12,989 nt of DNA from DTU015 sp964641455 (GCA_964641455.1 CAZXLH010000049.1:1-12989), one strand, 5' to 3'. Counted from the stretch's first letter, positions 1 to 7,850 are shown. Notes: a model not told the origin generated them from the sequence alone. Program-made: numbers and translations.

Positions 1-1692
1 GATATTGAAATTGCTCAATCGGCTAAAATGTTGCCGATAAACGAAATCACAAGGGATCTTGGGATTCCTGATGAGTACGTTGAGAATTATGGTAAGTACA
101 AAGCCAAACTTACCCTGGATTTGTTGGACCATATTAAGGATCGCCCCAGAGGAAAATACATAGTGGTCACGGCCATTACTCCAACACCTCTTGGTGAGGG
201 TAAGACTACGACTGCTATCGGGGTAGGACAGGCAATGGGCAGGCTTGGCAAGAAGGCAATCAATACCATACGACAGCCTTCTCTTGGCCCTACTTTCGGT
301 ATAAAGGGCGGGGCTGCCGGCGGTGGTTATGCTCAGTGCGTACCTATGGAAGATTTCAACCTTCACTTCACCGGAGATACTCATGCTGTTTCCACAGCCC
401 ATAATTTGCTGGCAGCATTTCTTGATGCCAGTATTTTGCACAAGAACCCTCTTAACATAGATCCACTTACAATAACGTGGCCCAGAGTAGTTGATATCTC
501 TGACAGAGCGCTTCGTAACATAGTGGTTGGGTTAGGTGGGTCTCAAAACGGTTATCCAAGAGAAACCGGTTTTGATATTGCTGTAGCATCTGAGGTTATG
601 GCTATTTTGGCGCTTACCACCGGGCTGAAGGACATCAGAGAGAGATTGAGCCGCATCGTTGTAGGCTATTCTTATGATGGCAAAGCAGTAACCGCTGAAG
701 ATCTTGGGGGCGCCGGCGCTATGGCAGTGCTAATGAAAGATGCTATCAAGCCAAATATTATCCAGACCCTTGAAAACACTCCTGTATTTGTACACGCAGG
801 GCCGTTTGCAAACATTGCGCATGGTAACTCTTCAATTTTGGCAGATATGATGGCAACAAAGCTTGCTGATTACACTATTACAGAAGCCGGATTCGGTGCT
901 GATATCGGTGCTGAAAAAATGTTCAACATCAAATGCCGCTACAGCGGGTTGAAGGTTGACGCGGCTGTTCTGGTAGCCACGGTAAGAGCACTGAAAATGC
1001 ACGGCGGCGCTATCAAGGTTGCTCCTGGCAAGCCGCTGGACAACGAAACGTTGGCCAAGGAAGACATGGAAGCGCTTGATAAAGGCTGTGAAAACCTGGA
1101 TAAGCAAATTGAAAACGTAACCATGCATGGAGTACCCTGTATTGTGGCTCTTAACCACTTCCCCACTGACAGCGACAAAGAAGTTCAGTTTGTTTTGGAC
1201 AGAGCCAAAAAATCCGGAGCTTCTGCAGCAGTGGTATCCAAAGTTTGGGCTGAAGGTGGAGCCGGCGGCATAGACCTGGCCAAAGCTATTATCGATGTGA
1301 CCGAAAACGAGCCAACACAGTTCCGTTTCCTCTATCCGCTTGATGCTCCTATTAAGGAGAAAATTGAGACAATTGCAACGAAGGTATACGGAGCAGACGG
1401 TGTAGATTATCTACCGCTTGCTAACCGGCAAATTCGCCGCTATAACAGGCTCGGATTTGGCAACCTACCTATTTGCATGGCCAAGACACACTTGTCACTG
1501 TCACATAATCCCAAACTCAAAGGGCGTCCAAGAGGCTTTAGGGTAACGGTAAGAGAAGTAAGGGCGTCTATGGGTGCAGGGTTCCTGTATCCTCTTCTGG
1601 GTGAAATGAGAACCATGCCCGGGCTGCCTTCGCGTCCGGCAGGAACCGGTATGGATCTTGATGAAGACGGAAGAGTCATAGGCTTGTTCTAA
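1..1692 (+). CDS. fhs: Formate-tetrahydrofolate ligase (5' end outside window)
   Basis: ATP-dependent cytosolic enzyme that joins formate to tetrahydrofolate to give 10-formyl-THF, feeding one-carbon metabolism and, in acetogens, the methyl branch of the Wood-Ljungdahl pathway. The frame is open from base 1 and reads DIEIAQSAKMLPINEI, matching the usual N-terminus of the family, so the ATG at 28 is an internal methionine and the true start lies a few codons upstream. The ATP-binding P-loop TPLGEGKTT is at visible residues 62-70, followed by the conserved RQPSLGPTFGIKGGAAGGG segment and the C-terminal region containing MPGLPSRPAG. About 563 residues are visible against a usual length near 560, so little is missing. 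Stop TAA at 1690-1692. No other Wood-Ljungdahl gene is in the window, so acetogenesis cannot be concluded from this gene alone. Confidence 0.97.
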   Translation, partial: DIEIAQSAKMLPINEITRDLGIPDEYVENYGKYKAKLTLDLLDHIKDRPRGKYIVVTAITPTPLGEGKTTTAIGVGQAMGRLGKKAINTIRQPSLGPTFGIKGGAAGGGYAQCVPMEDFNLHFTGDTHAVSTAHNLLAAFLDASILHKNPLNIDPLTITWPRVVDISDRALRNIVVGLGGSQNGYPRETGFDIAVASEVMAILALTTGLKDIRERLSRIVVGYSYDGKAVTAEDLGGAGAMAVLMKDAIKPNIIQTLENTPVFVHAGPFANIAHGNSSILADMMATKLADYTITEAGFGADIGAEKMFNIKCRYSGLKVDAAVLVATVRALKMHGGAIKVAPGKPLDNETLAKEDMEALDKGCENLDKQIENVTMHGVPCIVALNHFPTDSDKEVQFVLDRAKKSGASAAVVSKVWAEGGAGGIDLAKAIIDVTENEPTQFRFLYPLDAPIKEKIETIATKVYGADGVDYLPLANRQIRRYNRLGFGNLPICMAKTHLSLSHNPKLKGRPRGFRVTVREVRASMGAGFLYPLLGEMRTMPGLPSRPAGTGMDLDEDGRVIGLF

Positions 1693-1728
1693 GTTTTGCG
1701 ACATAGGTTCTGAAACTTAGCAGATAAG

Positions 1729-1766
1729 GGCTGTGCTGTGTTGGTTAACAACAACGCTGCACAGCC
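1729..1766 (+). terminator. Hairpin between fhs and the P1 peptidase, possible terminator or attenuator
   Basis: Perfect 8-bp inverted repeat GGCTGTGC (1729-1736) and GCACAGCC (1759-1766), with a possible inner GTTG/CAAC stem in the 22-nt loop. It begins 36 nt after the fhs stop and is followed by TGTTTGCT, a weak U-tract. It could be an inefficient intrinsic terminator of fhs, or an mRNA processing or attenuation element ahead of the peptidase gene, which starts 23 nt later. Confidence 0.5.
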
Positions 1767-1789
1767 TGTTTGCTGAAAAGAGAGTGAAA

Positions 1790-2812
1790 ATGGGTTCAAT
1801 AGCAGATGTAAAGGGAGTAAAAACAGGGCATGCCGGTGACCCAAAAGGAGTGACCGGGTTTACCGTAGTGTTATGCGAGGACGGGGCCGCGGGCAGTGTA
1901 GCAGTAATGGGCGGAGCGCCGGGTACCCGGGAAACAGATCTGCTGAGGCCATCTTTTACTGTGACAAAAATCCATGGGGTGTTTTTATCCGGTGGTTCTG
2001 CTTTTGGGTTGAATGCTGCCGAAGGTGTTGTAAGGTACCTTGAAGAAAAAGACATTGGGTTTGATACTCAAGTGGCAAAAGTTCCTATTGTTGCAGGCGC
2101 AGTGATCTTTGATCTCGGGGTAGGTGATCCCAAGGTTCGCCCTACCGGGGAAATGGCGTATGAGGCTTGTGTAAATGCCTGGAAACCTCAAGTTTTCTCA
2201 GGCAATGTAGGCGCCGGCACAGGAGCTACCGTAGGCAAACTCATGGGCCCTCAGTATATGATGAAATCAGGATTGGGCAATTCTGCTGTAAAACTTCAGG
2301 ATCGAATTACTGTAGGGTGCACTATGGTTGTCAATGCGGCGGGAGATGTATATCATCCTGAGACAGGGGAGATTTTGGCAGGCGCTTATGATCGCGATAA
2401 TTGCAGGTTTCTGGGTTACCGTAACCGGGATTCTGAGCAATTAAGCAAATCTTCCGGATTAGCCGGGAAAAATACTACAATAGGCGTAGTAGCCACTGAT
2501 GCGGATCTTACCAAAGAAGAATGCCGGCGAGTTGCAATTATGGCTATGGGCGGGCTTGCCCAGGTTATTAGGCCATCATTTACACCCTTTGACGGAGATG
2601 CAATTTTCGTTATTTCCACCGGGAAAGCACAAGATCAAGATTGCAGCGTATCTGCTTTGGCTAATGAGTTAAGGGCTTCTCTTGTAGCTGAGGTTGGAAT
2701 TGCAGCGCAAAAAGTTGTAGTAGATGCAGTGCTAAATGCAGTAACTTCGTGTAAAGGATTAGCTGGAATTCCGGCCAGGCCTGACATAAACTTGGGCCAG
2801 TGTTATCAATAA
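1790..2812 (+). CDS. P1 family (DmpA/S58-like) self-processing aminopeptidase
   Basis: Ntn-hydrolase-like protein of the DmpA/BapA group; characterised members are aminopeptidases, some releasing N-terminal D- or beta-amino acids such as beta-alanine. With the ATG at 1790 it has 340 residues, typical for the family. Seen in the sequence: GVKTGHAGD near the N-terminus, the glycine-rich GNVGAGTGATVGK at 138-150, and GKNTTIGVVATDADLTK, where the Asn228-Thr229 bond is the expected autoproteolysis site and Thr229 the nucleophile, followed by DGDAIFVISTGK. Cleavage would give roughly 24-kDa and 12-kDa chains. The start is not certain: the frame is open from 1733, an in-frame GTG lies at 1784, and the ribosome binding site is only a weak AGAGAG. 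No signal peptide is visible, so it is probably cytoplasmic. Downstream lie an S component and coaX, which hints at a role in pantothenate or beta-alanine supply (inference). Confidence 0.9.
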   Translation: MGSIADVKGVKTGHAGDPKGVTGFTVVLCEDGAAGSVAVMGGAPGTRETDLLRPSFTVTKIHGVFLSGGSAFGLNAAEGVVRYLEEKDIGFDTQVAKVPIVAGAVIFDLGVGDPKVRPTGEMAYEACVNAWKPQVFSGNVGAGTGATVGKLMGPQYMMKSGLGNSAVKLQDRITVGCTMVVNAAGDVYHPETGEILAGAYDRDNCRFLGYRNRDSEQLSKSSGLAGKNTTIGVVATDADLTKEECRRVAIMAMGGLAQVIRPSFTPFDGDAIFVISTGKAQDQDCSVSALANELRASLVAEVGIAAQKVVVDAVLNAVTSCKGLAGIPARPDINLGQCYQ

Positions 2813-2841
2813 TTGAGACAAAGGGCAGAAGCAGTTAAAGG

Positions 2842-2865
2842 ATGGTAGATGAATTTCATCGCCAT
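2842..2865 (+). other. Small hairpin in the 129-nt leader of the S-component gene
   Basis: The 129 bases between the peptidase stop (2812) and the likely TTG start (2942) hold no gene I can support. They contain a local hairpin: ATGG (2842-2845) pairs with CCAT (2862-2865), then a small internal loop, then GATGA/TCATC around a 3-nt loop. It matches no riboswitch class I recognise and there is no convincing promoter. It could be a cis-regulatory leader or only a spacer. Confidence 0.3.
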
Positions 2866-2941
2866 ACCGCCAAGCTTGCCCGAAGTACGATATTTCGAAC
2901 GGTATTCCAAATGAGTGGAAGCCGGAACGGAGGTGCCTCTA

Positions 2942-3637
2942 TTGAAGTTATCTACTCGTCAGATTACTTTGGTTGGCATACTTGGGGCATTGACGGTGGC
3001 ACTTGGATTTTTACCTATAGGTGGTTTTATCCCTGTGCCGACCCCTGCAGGCTCAGCTACCACTATGCACATACCTACCATCTTGGCAGGTATTTTTGAA
3101 GGGCCTGTTGCCGGCGCCATTGTCGGCGCTATATTCGGTGGGTTTAGTTTTTGGAGGGCTCAGACTAATCCAAACCCTGTGGCAAAGCTTATGTTTACAA
3201 ATCCTGTAATAGCCTTTTTGCCCAGGATTCTTATTGGAGTTGTATCTCACTACATTTACTCAACGTCTCAAGGAACCATAGGGCAGGTTGTCCTAATGTT
3301 GATGCTCATGTTTGCTTTAGGCCATACAGGTTACTGGAGTTTTGCTGAACAACCCCAGGCTTTTCGCTGGGTGATTGCTATTTTATTTGCAGTTGCAGGC
3401 CTGGTAGCAGTGATTCTCATTAACCGTAAAAGCAGCAAACAAGGGGCCGCTCTGGCAGCTATTTCCGGCAGCCTAACCAATACTATAGGAGTCATGGGGC
3501 TATCTACAGTTTTTGGATATTTGCCGGTTCAAGCTGCAGTGACAGTAGGAATAATGCATGGAGTTCCCGAGGCCATAGTTGCCATGGTGCTAACAGACTT
3601 AATTTATCGAGGTACCAGGCCTATAAGGAAACATTGA
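2942..3637 (+). CDS. ECF transporter S component (substrate-binding membrane protein)
   Basis: Membrane protein resembling substrate-capture (S) subunits of energy-coupling factor vitamin importers; such subunits work with a shared EcfT-EcfA module, which is not in this window. TTG at 2942 is chosen as start because GGAGG at 2929-2933 sits 8 nt upstream and the product begins MKLSTRQITLVGILGAL, a typical S-component N-terminus; the frame extends up to a GTG at 2915 that lacks this spacing. The 231 residues are hydrophobic, with conserved-looking stretches PVPTPAGSATTMHIP (31-45), EGPVAGAIVGAIFGG (53-67), LPRILIG (93-99) and GSLTNTIGVMG (176-186). Residues about 108-167 hold two apparent extra membrane segments compared with the usual 180-190 residues of such proteins as I remember them. 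Substrate is not readable from sequence; coaX immediately downstream suggests pantothenate or a related precursor (inference). Confidence 0.85.
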   Translation: MKLSTRQITLVGILGALTVALGFLPIGGFIPVPTPAGSATTMHIPTILAGIFEGPVAGAIVGAIFGGFSFWRAQTNPNPVAKLMFTNPVIAFLPRILIGVVSHYIYSTSQGTIGQVVLMLMLMFALGHTGYWSFAEQPQAFRWVIAILFAVAGLVAVILINRKSSKQGAALAAISGSLTNTIGVMGLSTVFGYLPVQAAVTVGIMHGVPEAIVAMVLTDLIYRGTRPIRKH

Positions 3638-3652
3638 CTAATTAGCCTGGTA
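3613..3652 (+). other. Inverted repeat spanning the S-component stop codon
   Basis: TACCAGGC at 3613-3620 and GCCTGGTA at 3645-3652 form a perfect 8-bp stem with a 24-nt loop containing the stop codon of the S-component gene. It ends 12 nt before the coaX ribosome binding site. There is no U-tract, so it is not a terminator; it may affect mRNA processing or coaX translation, or be chance. Confidence 0.3.
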
Positions 3653-3677
3653 AAGTGCTTATTCGGAGGGGGTTTCA

Positions 3678-4445
3678 TTGCTATTTGCAGTTGATGTTGG
3701 TAATACACACATTGTAGTAGGGCTCCTTAAAAACGGCAAAATTCTTTATGATTGGCGAATCGCAAGCCAAGAACCTAAGACTGAAGATGAATACGGCTTT
3801 ATCTTTAGGTTCATGCTTGACCATGCAGGTATTACAAGACACTCTGTAAGCGGCGGGATAATTGCATCGGTTGTGCCGCCGCTTACACCGGTTCTGCAAA
3901 AAGCCATGAAAACGTATTTAGGGATTGAGCCCTTAATAGTTGGCCCTGGCACCAAGACAGGGGTTGATATTAAGTATGAAAACCCAAAGGAGGTTGGCCC
4001 GGACAGAATTGCAAATGCTGTAGCCGCTTACCACAAATATGGCGGGCCGGTGATCGTTGTAGATTTTGGAACTGCTACCACCTTTGATGTTATATCAAAG
4101 GTAGGTGAATATTTAGGCGGAGCGATTGCTCCGGGAATCATGACTGCCACTGATGCGTTGTTTGCAAAAGCTGCAAGGCTCCCCAGGATTCAGCTTGTTA
4201 GGCCGCCTCAGGCTATAGGCAAGACAACGGTTCAAAGTATGCAGTCAGGCATTATATTTGGATTTGCCGGCCAGACAGATGCTCTAGTAAGACGTATATC
4301 CAACGAATTGGAAGGCCGCCCCCGGGTTGTAGCCACTGGAGGCCAGGCTCAACTGGTTGCTGCCGAATCGTGTACAATAACGGCGGTTGATCTTACTTTG
4401 ACCCTTGAAGGTTTGTATCTGATTTATTTAATGAACAGAACATGA
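3678..4445 (+). CDS. coaX: Type III pantothenate kinase
   Basis: Phosphorylates pantothenate to 4'-phosphopantothenate, the first step of coenzyme A synthesis; type III enzymes belong to the ASKHA fold, need a monovalent cation and are not feedback-inhibited by CoA. Visible features: the N-terminal phosphate-binding strand FAVDVGNTH with Asp6, GPDRIANAVAA with the expected catalytic Asp109 (107-110 GPDR), DFGTAT at 129-134, the GGAIAPGI segment after it, and VVATGGQA near the C-terminus. Length is 255 residues, as usual. Start is TTG at 3678, supported by GGAGGGGG at 3665-3672 with about 8 nt spacing. It follows the S-component gene by 40 bp and is probably cotranscribed with it. The gene ends near a hairpin at 4472-4493. 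Confidence 0.96.
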   Translation: MLFAVDVGNTHIVVGLLKNGKILYDWRIASQEPKTEDEYGFIFRFMLDHAGITRHSVSGGIIASVVPPLTPVLQKAMKTYLGIEPLIVGPGTKTGVDIKYENPKEVGPDRIANAVAAYHKYGGPVIVVDFGTATTFDVISKVGEYLGGAIAPGIMTATDALFAKAARLPRIQLVRPPQAIGKTTVQSMQSGIIFGFAGQTDALVRRISNELEGRPRVVATGGQAQLVAAESCTITAVDLTLTLEGLYLIYLMNRT

Positions 4446-4471
4446 ATACAGCATAACAGGGCATAAAAGTA

Positions 4472-4493
4472 AGGGAGGCCAAACGGCCTCCCT
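4472..4493 (-). terminator. Intrinsic terminator of the DUF1540 gene, also at the coaX end
   Basis: AGGGAGGCC (4472-4480) and GGCCTCCCT (4485-4493) form a perfect 9-bp GC-rich stem with a 4-nt loop. On the minus strand the hairpin is followed by TACTTTTATG, a plausible U-tract, so it should terminate the minus-strand gene. On the + strand it lies 26 nt after the coaX stop but the following bases are not T-rich, so termination in that direction is weaker or relies on the stem alone. Confidence 0.75.
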
Positions 4494-4516
4494 CGTCGAC
4501 ATTGGCAACCAGACGG

Positions 4517-4825
4517 TTAGGATAGTTTAGGTGAACCTTTTGGCCTGAAAGTTCTGCAACAGGTGGCTTCTGAGGTTGAGATTGTGTCACCTAGCATGCC
4601 TGACTCGAGCCTGCTGCTTTCTTTCGAGGCGTCAAGCCGCCTACTGCTTCTTGAACGTTGGGATTCGAAAAAGAGGTTATCGCTGTCGAAATCCAGGGAA
4701 GAGGATTCCATTCTGGTTGTATCTGACCGCTTCTGATCATGGTCTACAAGGATGGAATTAGCTTTGCAGATGTTCCCTGAACCCCAGTAATGGCACGAAC
4801 TAACATTGCATTTTACATCGGTCAA
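4517..4825 (-). CDS. DUF1540 domain protein with a long Ser/Arg/acidic insert
   Basis: Small cysteine-motif protein of unknown function, common in Clostridia. The N-terminus shows VKCNVSSCHYWGSGNICKA with Cys6, Cys11 and Cys20, and the C-terminus TSEATCCRTFRPKG carries Cys89 and Cys90, matching the usual closing motif T-x-C-x-TF-x-P. Between them lie about 55-60 residues rich in Ser, Arg and acidic residues (for example ESQRSRSSRRLD), which look disordered. The cysteines could bind a metal, which is inference. The start is TTG at 4825-4823, backed by an excellent AGGAGGTGA site (4833-4841 on the + strand). It is the only minus-strand gene, converges with coaX, has its own terminator, and shares the 4842-4933 region with the divergent phosphomutase gene. 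I see no strong promoter for it. Confidence 0.8.
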   Translation of the reverse strand: MTDVKCNVSSCHYWGSGNICKANSILVDHDQKRSDTTRMESSSLDFDSDNLFFESQRSRSSRRLDASKESSRLESGMLGDTISTSEATCCRTFRPKGSPKLS

Positions 4826-4933
4826 AATAGGGTCACCTCCTAGTGGTAATAGTTTTGCCTCATAAGTTGGTTGCTAATACAGTAAAGGAATTACCAAGGT
4901 AGGGTAGAATGTAAGATACAAGGAGGTTAGCAG

Positions 4934-6313
4934 ATGAGTGGGATAAATCCTCAGATTTTCAGAGAATACGATATTCGTGGGTTGGTCGGCGAAGATCTTA
5001 GCGAAAACATAGCTTATACAATAGGACGGGCCTATGGTACATTTCTCAGGCAAAACAACATTAAGTCTGCTGTTTTGGGCCGGGATAACAGGCTTTCTTC
5101 ATATGCATATTCACGAGCGGTGCTGGAGGCCCTTTGCGATACAGGAATAGATGTTACAGACGTAGGAATGGTAACAACCCCGCTTTTCTACTTTGCAAGG
5201 GTAAAGTATGGGATTGAAGGCGGTGTAATGGTTACCGGTAGCCACAACCCGCCTGAATTTAACGGGTTTAAACTTGGTTTTGGGCCTGATACGCTTTATG
5301 GAGACGGAATTCAGGCAGTCCGCAGGATTGCCGGTTCAAAAACTTTTGCACAAGGCCGCGGGGAAGTTCTGCGCAAAGATCCGCTGCAAGATTATGCCGA
5401 TGATATTGGAAACAGGGTAACCCTGGGCCCGCGGGAAGTATTTTGCGTGGTAGATGCGGGAAACGGTTCTGCAGGGCCTGTTGCACGCAAGGTTTTGGAT
5501 AAAATAGGAGCTAAGTACAAGGGGATATTCTTTGAACCTGATGGCAATTTCCCCAATCATCATCCTGACCCTACTCGAATTGACAATCTCGAACACTTAA
5601 TCAGCGAGGTAACGGCGGCCGGGGCTGATCTTGGCATAGCTTTTGACGGCGACGCTGACAGAATCGGAGTTGTTGACAGTTCAGGAAAACCTGTATGGGG
5701 TGACGAACTTCAAACTGTGTTTTGGAGAGAGATACTTCCAAAGCATCCCGGAGCTCTTGCTCTCATCGAAGTCAAATGCTCTCAATCTCTGGTTGATGTA
5801 GTAAAAGAACTTGACGGGAAACCTGAATTTACGCGGACCGGGCATTCATTGATAAAAGCCCGTATGAGAGAGACAGGAGCTTTGTTTACAGGTGAGATGT
5901 CAGGGCATATGTTTTTCCGCGACGAATATTATGGTTTTGATGATGCGGTTTATGCGGCAGCAAGGTTGTTACGAGTGCTGTCAAATTCAGACAAGGCTCT
6001 GAAAGAACTGCTGAATGAAGTGCCCAGGTATTACTCAACTCCTGAAGTGAGAGTTTTTTGCTCAGACGATCAGAAGTTTCAGGTTGTAGATGACTTGAAA
6101 AAGCAGTTTGCAGAAGATTACGAGGTAATTACCGTTGATGGAGCCAGAGTGATGTTTTCCGGTGGTTGGGGGCTGGTACGTGCATCTAACACTCAGCCGG
6201 CGTTGGTGTTACGGGCAGAAGCCAAAACACAATCACAATTGTCCGAAATCAAGAAGATCATCGAGAAGAAGTTTGCCGGCTATCCTCATGTTGGCTCCAT
6301 AACATGGAATTAG
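4934..6313 (+). CDS. Phosphomannomutase/phosphoglucomutase
   Basis: Alpha-D-phosphohexomutase that interconverts hexose 1- and 6-phosphates, supplying sugar nucleotides for cell-surface polysaccharides. All four active-site signatures are visible: phosphoserine loop TGSHNPP with Ser103, metal loop DGDADR (Asp238, Asp240, Asp242), sugar-specificity loop GEMSGH (320-325), and phosphate-binding loop RASNTQP (416-422). The GEMSGHMFF and FDDAVYAAARLL stretches resemble the dual-specificity AlgC type, so both mannose and glucose phosphates may be substrates (inference). At 459 residues it has the normal length. ATG 4934 is supported by AGGAGG at 4921-4926 with 7 nt spacing. It leads a tightly packed group with the DUF151 gene and dus. 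Upstream, TAGAAT at 4905-4910 is a possible -10 box but lacks a good -35. Confidence 0.95.
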   Translation: MSGINPQIFREYDIRGLVGEDLSENIAYTIGRAYGTFLRQNNIKSAVLGRDNRLSSYAYSRAVLEALCDTGIDVTDVGMVTTPLFYFARVKYGIEGGVMVTGSHNPPEFNGFKLGFGPDTLYGDGIQAVRRIAGSKTFAQGRGEVLRKDPLQDYADDIGNRVTLGPREVFCVVDAGNGSAGPVARKVLDKIGAKYKGIFFEPDGNFPNHHPDPTRIDNLEHLISEVTAAGADLGIAFDGDADRIGVVDSSGKPVWGDELQTVFWREILPKHPGALALIEVKCSQSLVDVVKELDGKPEFTRTGHSLIKARMRETGALFTGEMSGHMFFRDEYYGFDDAVYAAARLLRVLSNSDKALKELLNEVPRYYSTPEVRVFCSDDQKFQVVDDLKKQFAEDYEVITVDGARVMFSGGWGLVRASNTQPALVLRAEAKTQSQLSEIKKIIEKKFAGYPHVGSITWN

Positions 6314-6327
6314 GAGGTATGAAGCCT

Positions 6328-6744
6328 ATGATCCAGGTTACCGTCGATAGAATCGGACTGGATCAAAATAGTGATCAAGCGGTAGTTTTGCTCGGGGATC
6401 TTACCAGGACTACGTTTGTTCCTATTTGGATTCGAGCCCTTGAAGCAACTTCTATTGCTCTTCCCCTACAAGGGATTAAACCCCCAAGGCCTATGACCGC
6501 TGATCTGGTAATAAATGTAGCTGAAAAGTTAGGCGCTGATGTAGTAATGGCAATGATAAAAGAACTTAAAAACGAGACTTTTTACGCTTCTTTGGTCTTG
6601 GCTAAAGACGAAGAAACGATTGATATTGATTGCAGGCCGTCTGATGCAATAGCCGTTGCTCTCAGGAAAGAAGCGCCTATATACGTAGACGAGAAAGTTA
6701 TGGCTGAAGCCGGTATTTCTGCTCAGGATTCAGAAGTTCAATAA
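6328..6744 (+). CDS. DUF151 / bifunctional nuclease family protein
   Basis: Compact protein of the DUF151 (bifunctional nuclease) family; plant and some bacterial members have nuclease activity, but the role in Bacillota is not established. The 138 residues cover the whole domain: MIQVTVDRIGLD at the N-terminus, FVPIWIRALEATSIAL, PPRPMTADLV and the hallmark DCRPSDAIAVALR followed by PIYVDEKVM. ATG 6328 is chosen because it matches the family N-terminus and is preceded by AGGAGG at 6312-6317, 10 nt away; the in-frame ATGs at 6304 and 6319 are overlapping the previous gene or too close to that site. The ribosome binding site overlaps the last bases of the phosphomutase stop codon, indicating cotranscription and possible translational coupling. 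Confidence 0.9.
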   Translation: MIQVTVDRIGLDQNSDQAVVLLGDLTRTTFVPIWIRALEATSIALPLQGIKPPRPMTADLVINVAEKLGADVVMAMIKELKNETFYASLVLAKDEETIDIDCRPSDAIAVALRKEAPIYVDEKVMAEAGISAQDSEVQ

Positions 6745-6761
6745 TATCTAACAGGTGGGCT

Positions 6762-7751
6762 ATGTTGAGTCAAACAATCGAACCCTTACGTTTTGGAAGT
6801 CTTTCTGTATGGCCGCCTTTTGTTGCAGCTCCAATGGCAGGTTATACAGACAGTGTTTACAGGGAAATACTGCGGGAATTTGGGTGCCCGTTTTGCTATA
6901 CCGAAATGATAAGCGCAAAGGGGCTGGTTTTGGGAGGCCAGGCCACTTTAGAACTCTTGGATCACTCACCCTGGGATCGGCCCTTGGCTGTCCAACTATT
7001 TGGCTCTGAACCTGACGATATGTTCAATGCAGCTCAAAAAATCCAGCAATACGATGCAAGGTTTGATGCTGTCGACATTAACATGGGTTGCCCTGCCAGG
7101 AAAATTACGTCTCAAGGGGCAGGAGGAGCGCTGCTTAAAGATGTTTCCAGGGCCAGGCAAATTGTGCAAGCAGTAAAAATGGCGGCAGGCCTTCCGGTTT
7201 TGGTTAAGATGCGCACAGGATGGGATGATTGCAGAAGTGCTGTTGATTTCGCATCTAACCTCTGTGACGCCGGGGCAGATATGATAGCGGTTCATGGGCG
7301 AACGGTTTCCCAGGGTTACGGTGGGAAAGCCAATTGGGCAGTGATATCGCAGATTGCCGGGGCCTTGGATATACCGGTGGTAGGCAACGGTGATATTGTA
7401 TCGGTTCAGCAAAGCATTGATTGTCTGAATGAAACCGGTTGCTCAGGCATAATGATCGGCAGGGGAATATTAGGCAACCCATTTTTCTTTAAGCAGTTAC
7501 ATAAGTTGATTCAGGGAGCGTCAATAAAGGCTCCAAGCAATGCTGAACGTATTGAGACGGCCAGGGTTCACTTAAGGCGTGCCTGTAAAAGATACGGAGA
7601 GCACCGTGCGTTTTTGGAACTGAAAAAACACCTTTCGCTTTATTTTAAAGGAATAAGAGGCGCCTCAAAGTTCAGAGAGTCTATACACAGAGCCGGCTGT
7701 TTAGGTGAGATGGCCGGTATTTTGGAACGATTCTCATCTCAAATCGAGTAA
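6762..7751 (+). CDS. dus: tRNA-dihydrouridine synthase, DusB-like
   Basis: FMN-dependent, NADPH-using enzyme that reduces specific uridines in the tRNA D-loop to dihydrouridine. The TIM-barrel signatures are in order: APMAGYTDSVYRE near the N-terminus, LAVQLFGSEP, DINMGCPARKI with the expected catalytic Cys110, VKMRTGWDD, VHGRTVSQGYGG, VVGNGDI and GIMIGRGILGNPFFF (FMN phosphate binding), then the helical C-terminal domain with KKHLSLYFKGIRGASKFR. At 329 residues it has normal length. ATG 6762 follows AGGTGGG at 6753-6759. It lies 17 nt after the DUF151 gene. In many Bacillota dus sits directly before greA-lysS or lysS; here three genes on their own promoter intervene. No terminator is obvious after it. 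Confidence 0.95.
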   Translation: MLSQTIEPLRFGSLSVWPPFVAAPMAGYTDSVYREILREFGCPFCYTEMISAKGLVLGGQATLELLDHSPWDRPLAVQLFGSEPDDMFNAAQKIQQYDARFDAVDINMGCPARKITSQGAGGALLKDVSRARQIVQAVKMAAGLPVLVKMRTGWDDCRSAVDFASNLCDAGADMIAVHGRTVSQGYGGKANWAVISQIAGALDIPVVGNGDIVSVQQSIDCLNETGCSGIMIGRGILGNPFFFKQLHKLIQGASIKAPSNAERIETARVHLRRACKRYGEHRAFLELKKHLSLYFKGIRGASKFRESIHRAGCLGEMAGILERFSSQIE

Positions 7752-7850
7752 CTGTATTATACTTCACTTAAGTTTCTCATCTTGGTTAATATTTCTATTG
7801 GTACACTTCCATGCCTAACCTGCTTTTAGTTCTTCAATTCAAAATTTTAC

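Noticed and set aside
28..30. ATG at 28 as the start of fhs
   Set aside because: The frame upstream encodes DIEIAQSAK, the family's usual N-terminal segment, so the gene starts before the window.
2842..3099. 85-codon + strand open frame across the S-component start
   Set aside because: No ribosome binding site of note and it overlaps the membrane protein in another frame; the product has no recognisable domain.
4576..4761. 61-codon + strand open frame opposite the DUF1540 gene
   Set aside because: The minus strand gives a known domain with an excellent ribosome binding site, so this is a shadow.
4871..4910. Promoter for the phosphomutase gene with TAGAAT as -10
   Set aside because: No acceptable -35 hexamer lies 16-18 bp upstream; TTGCTA is 28 bp away. 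Kept only as a remark.
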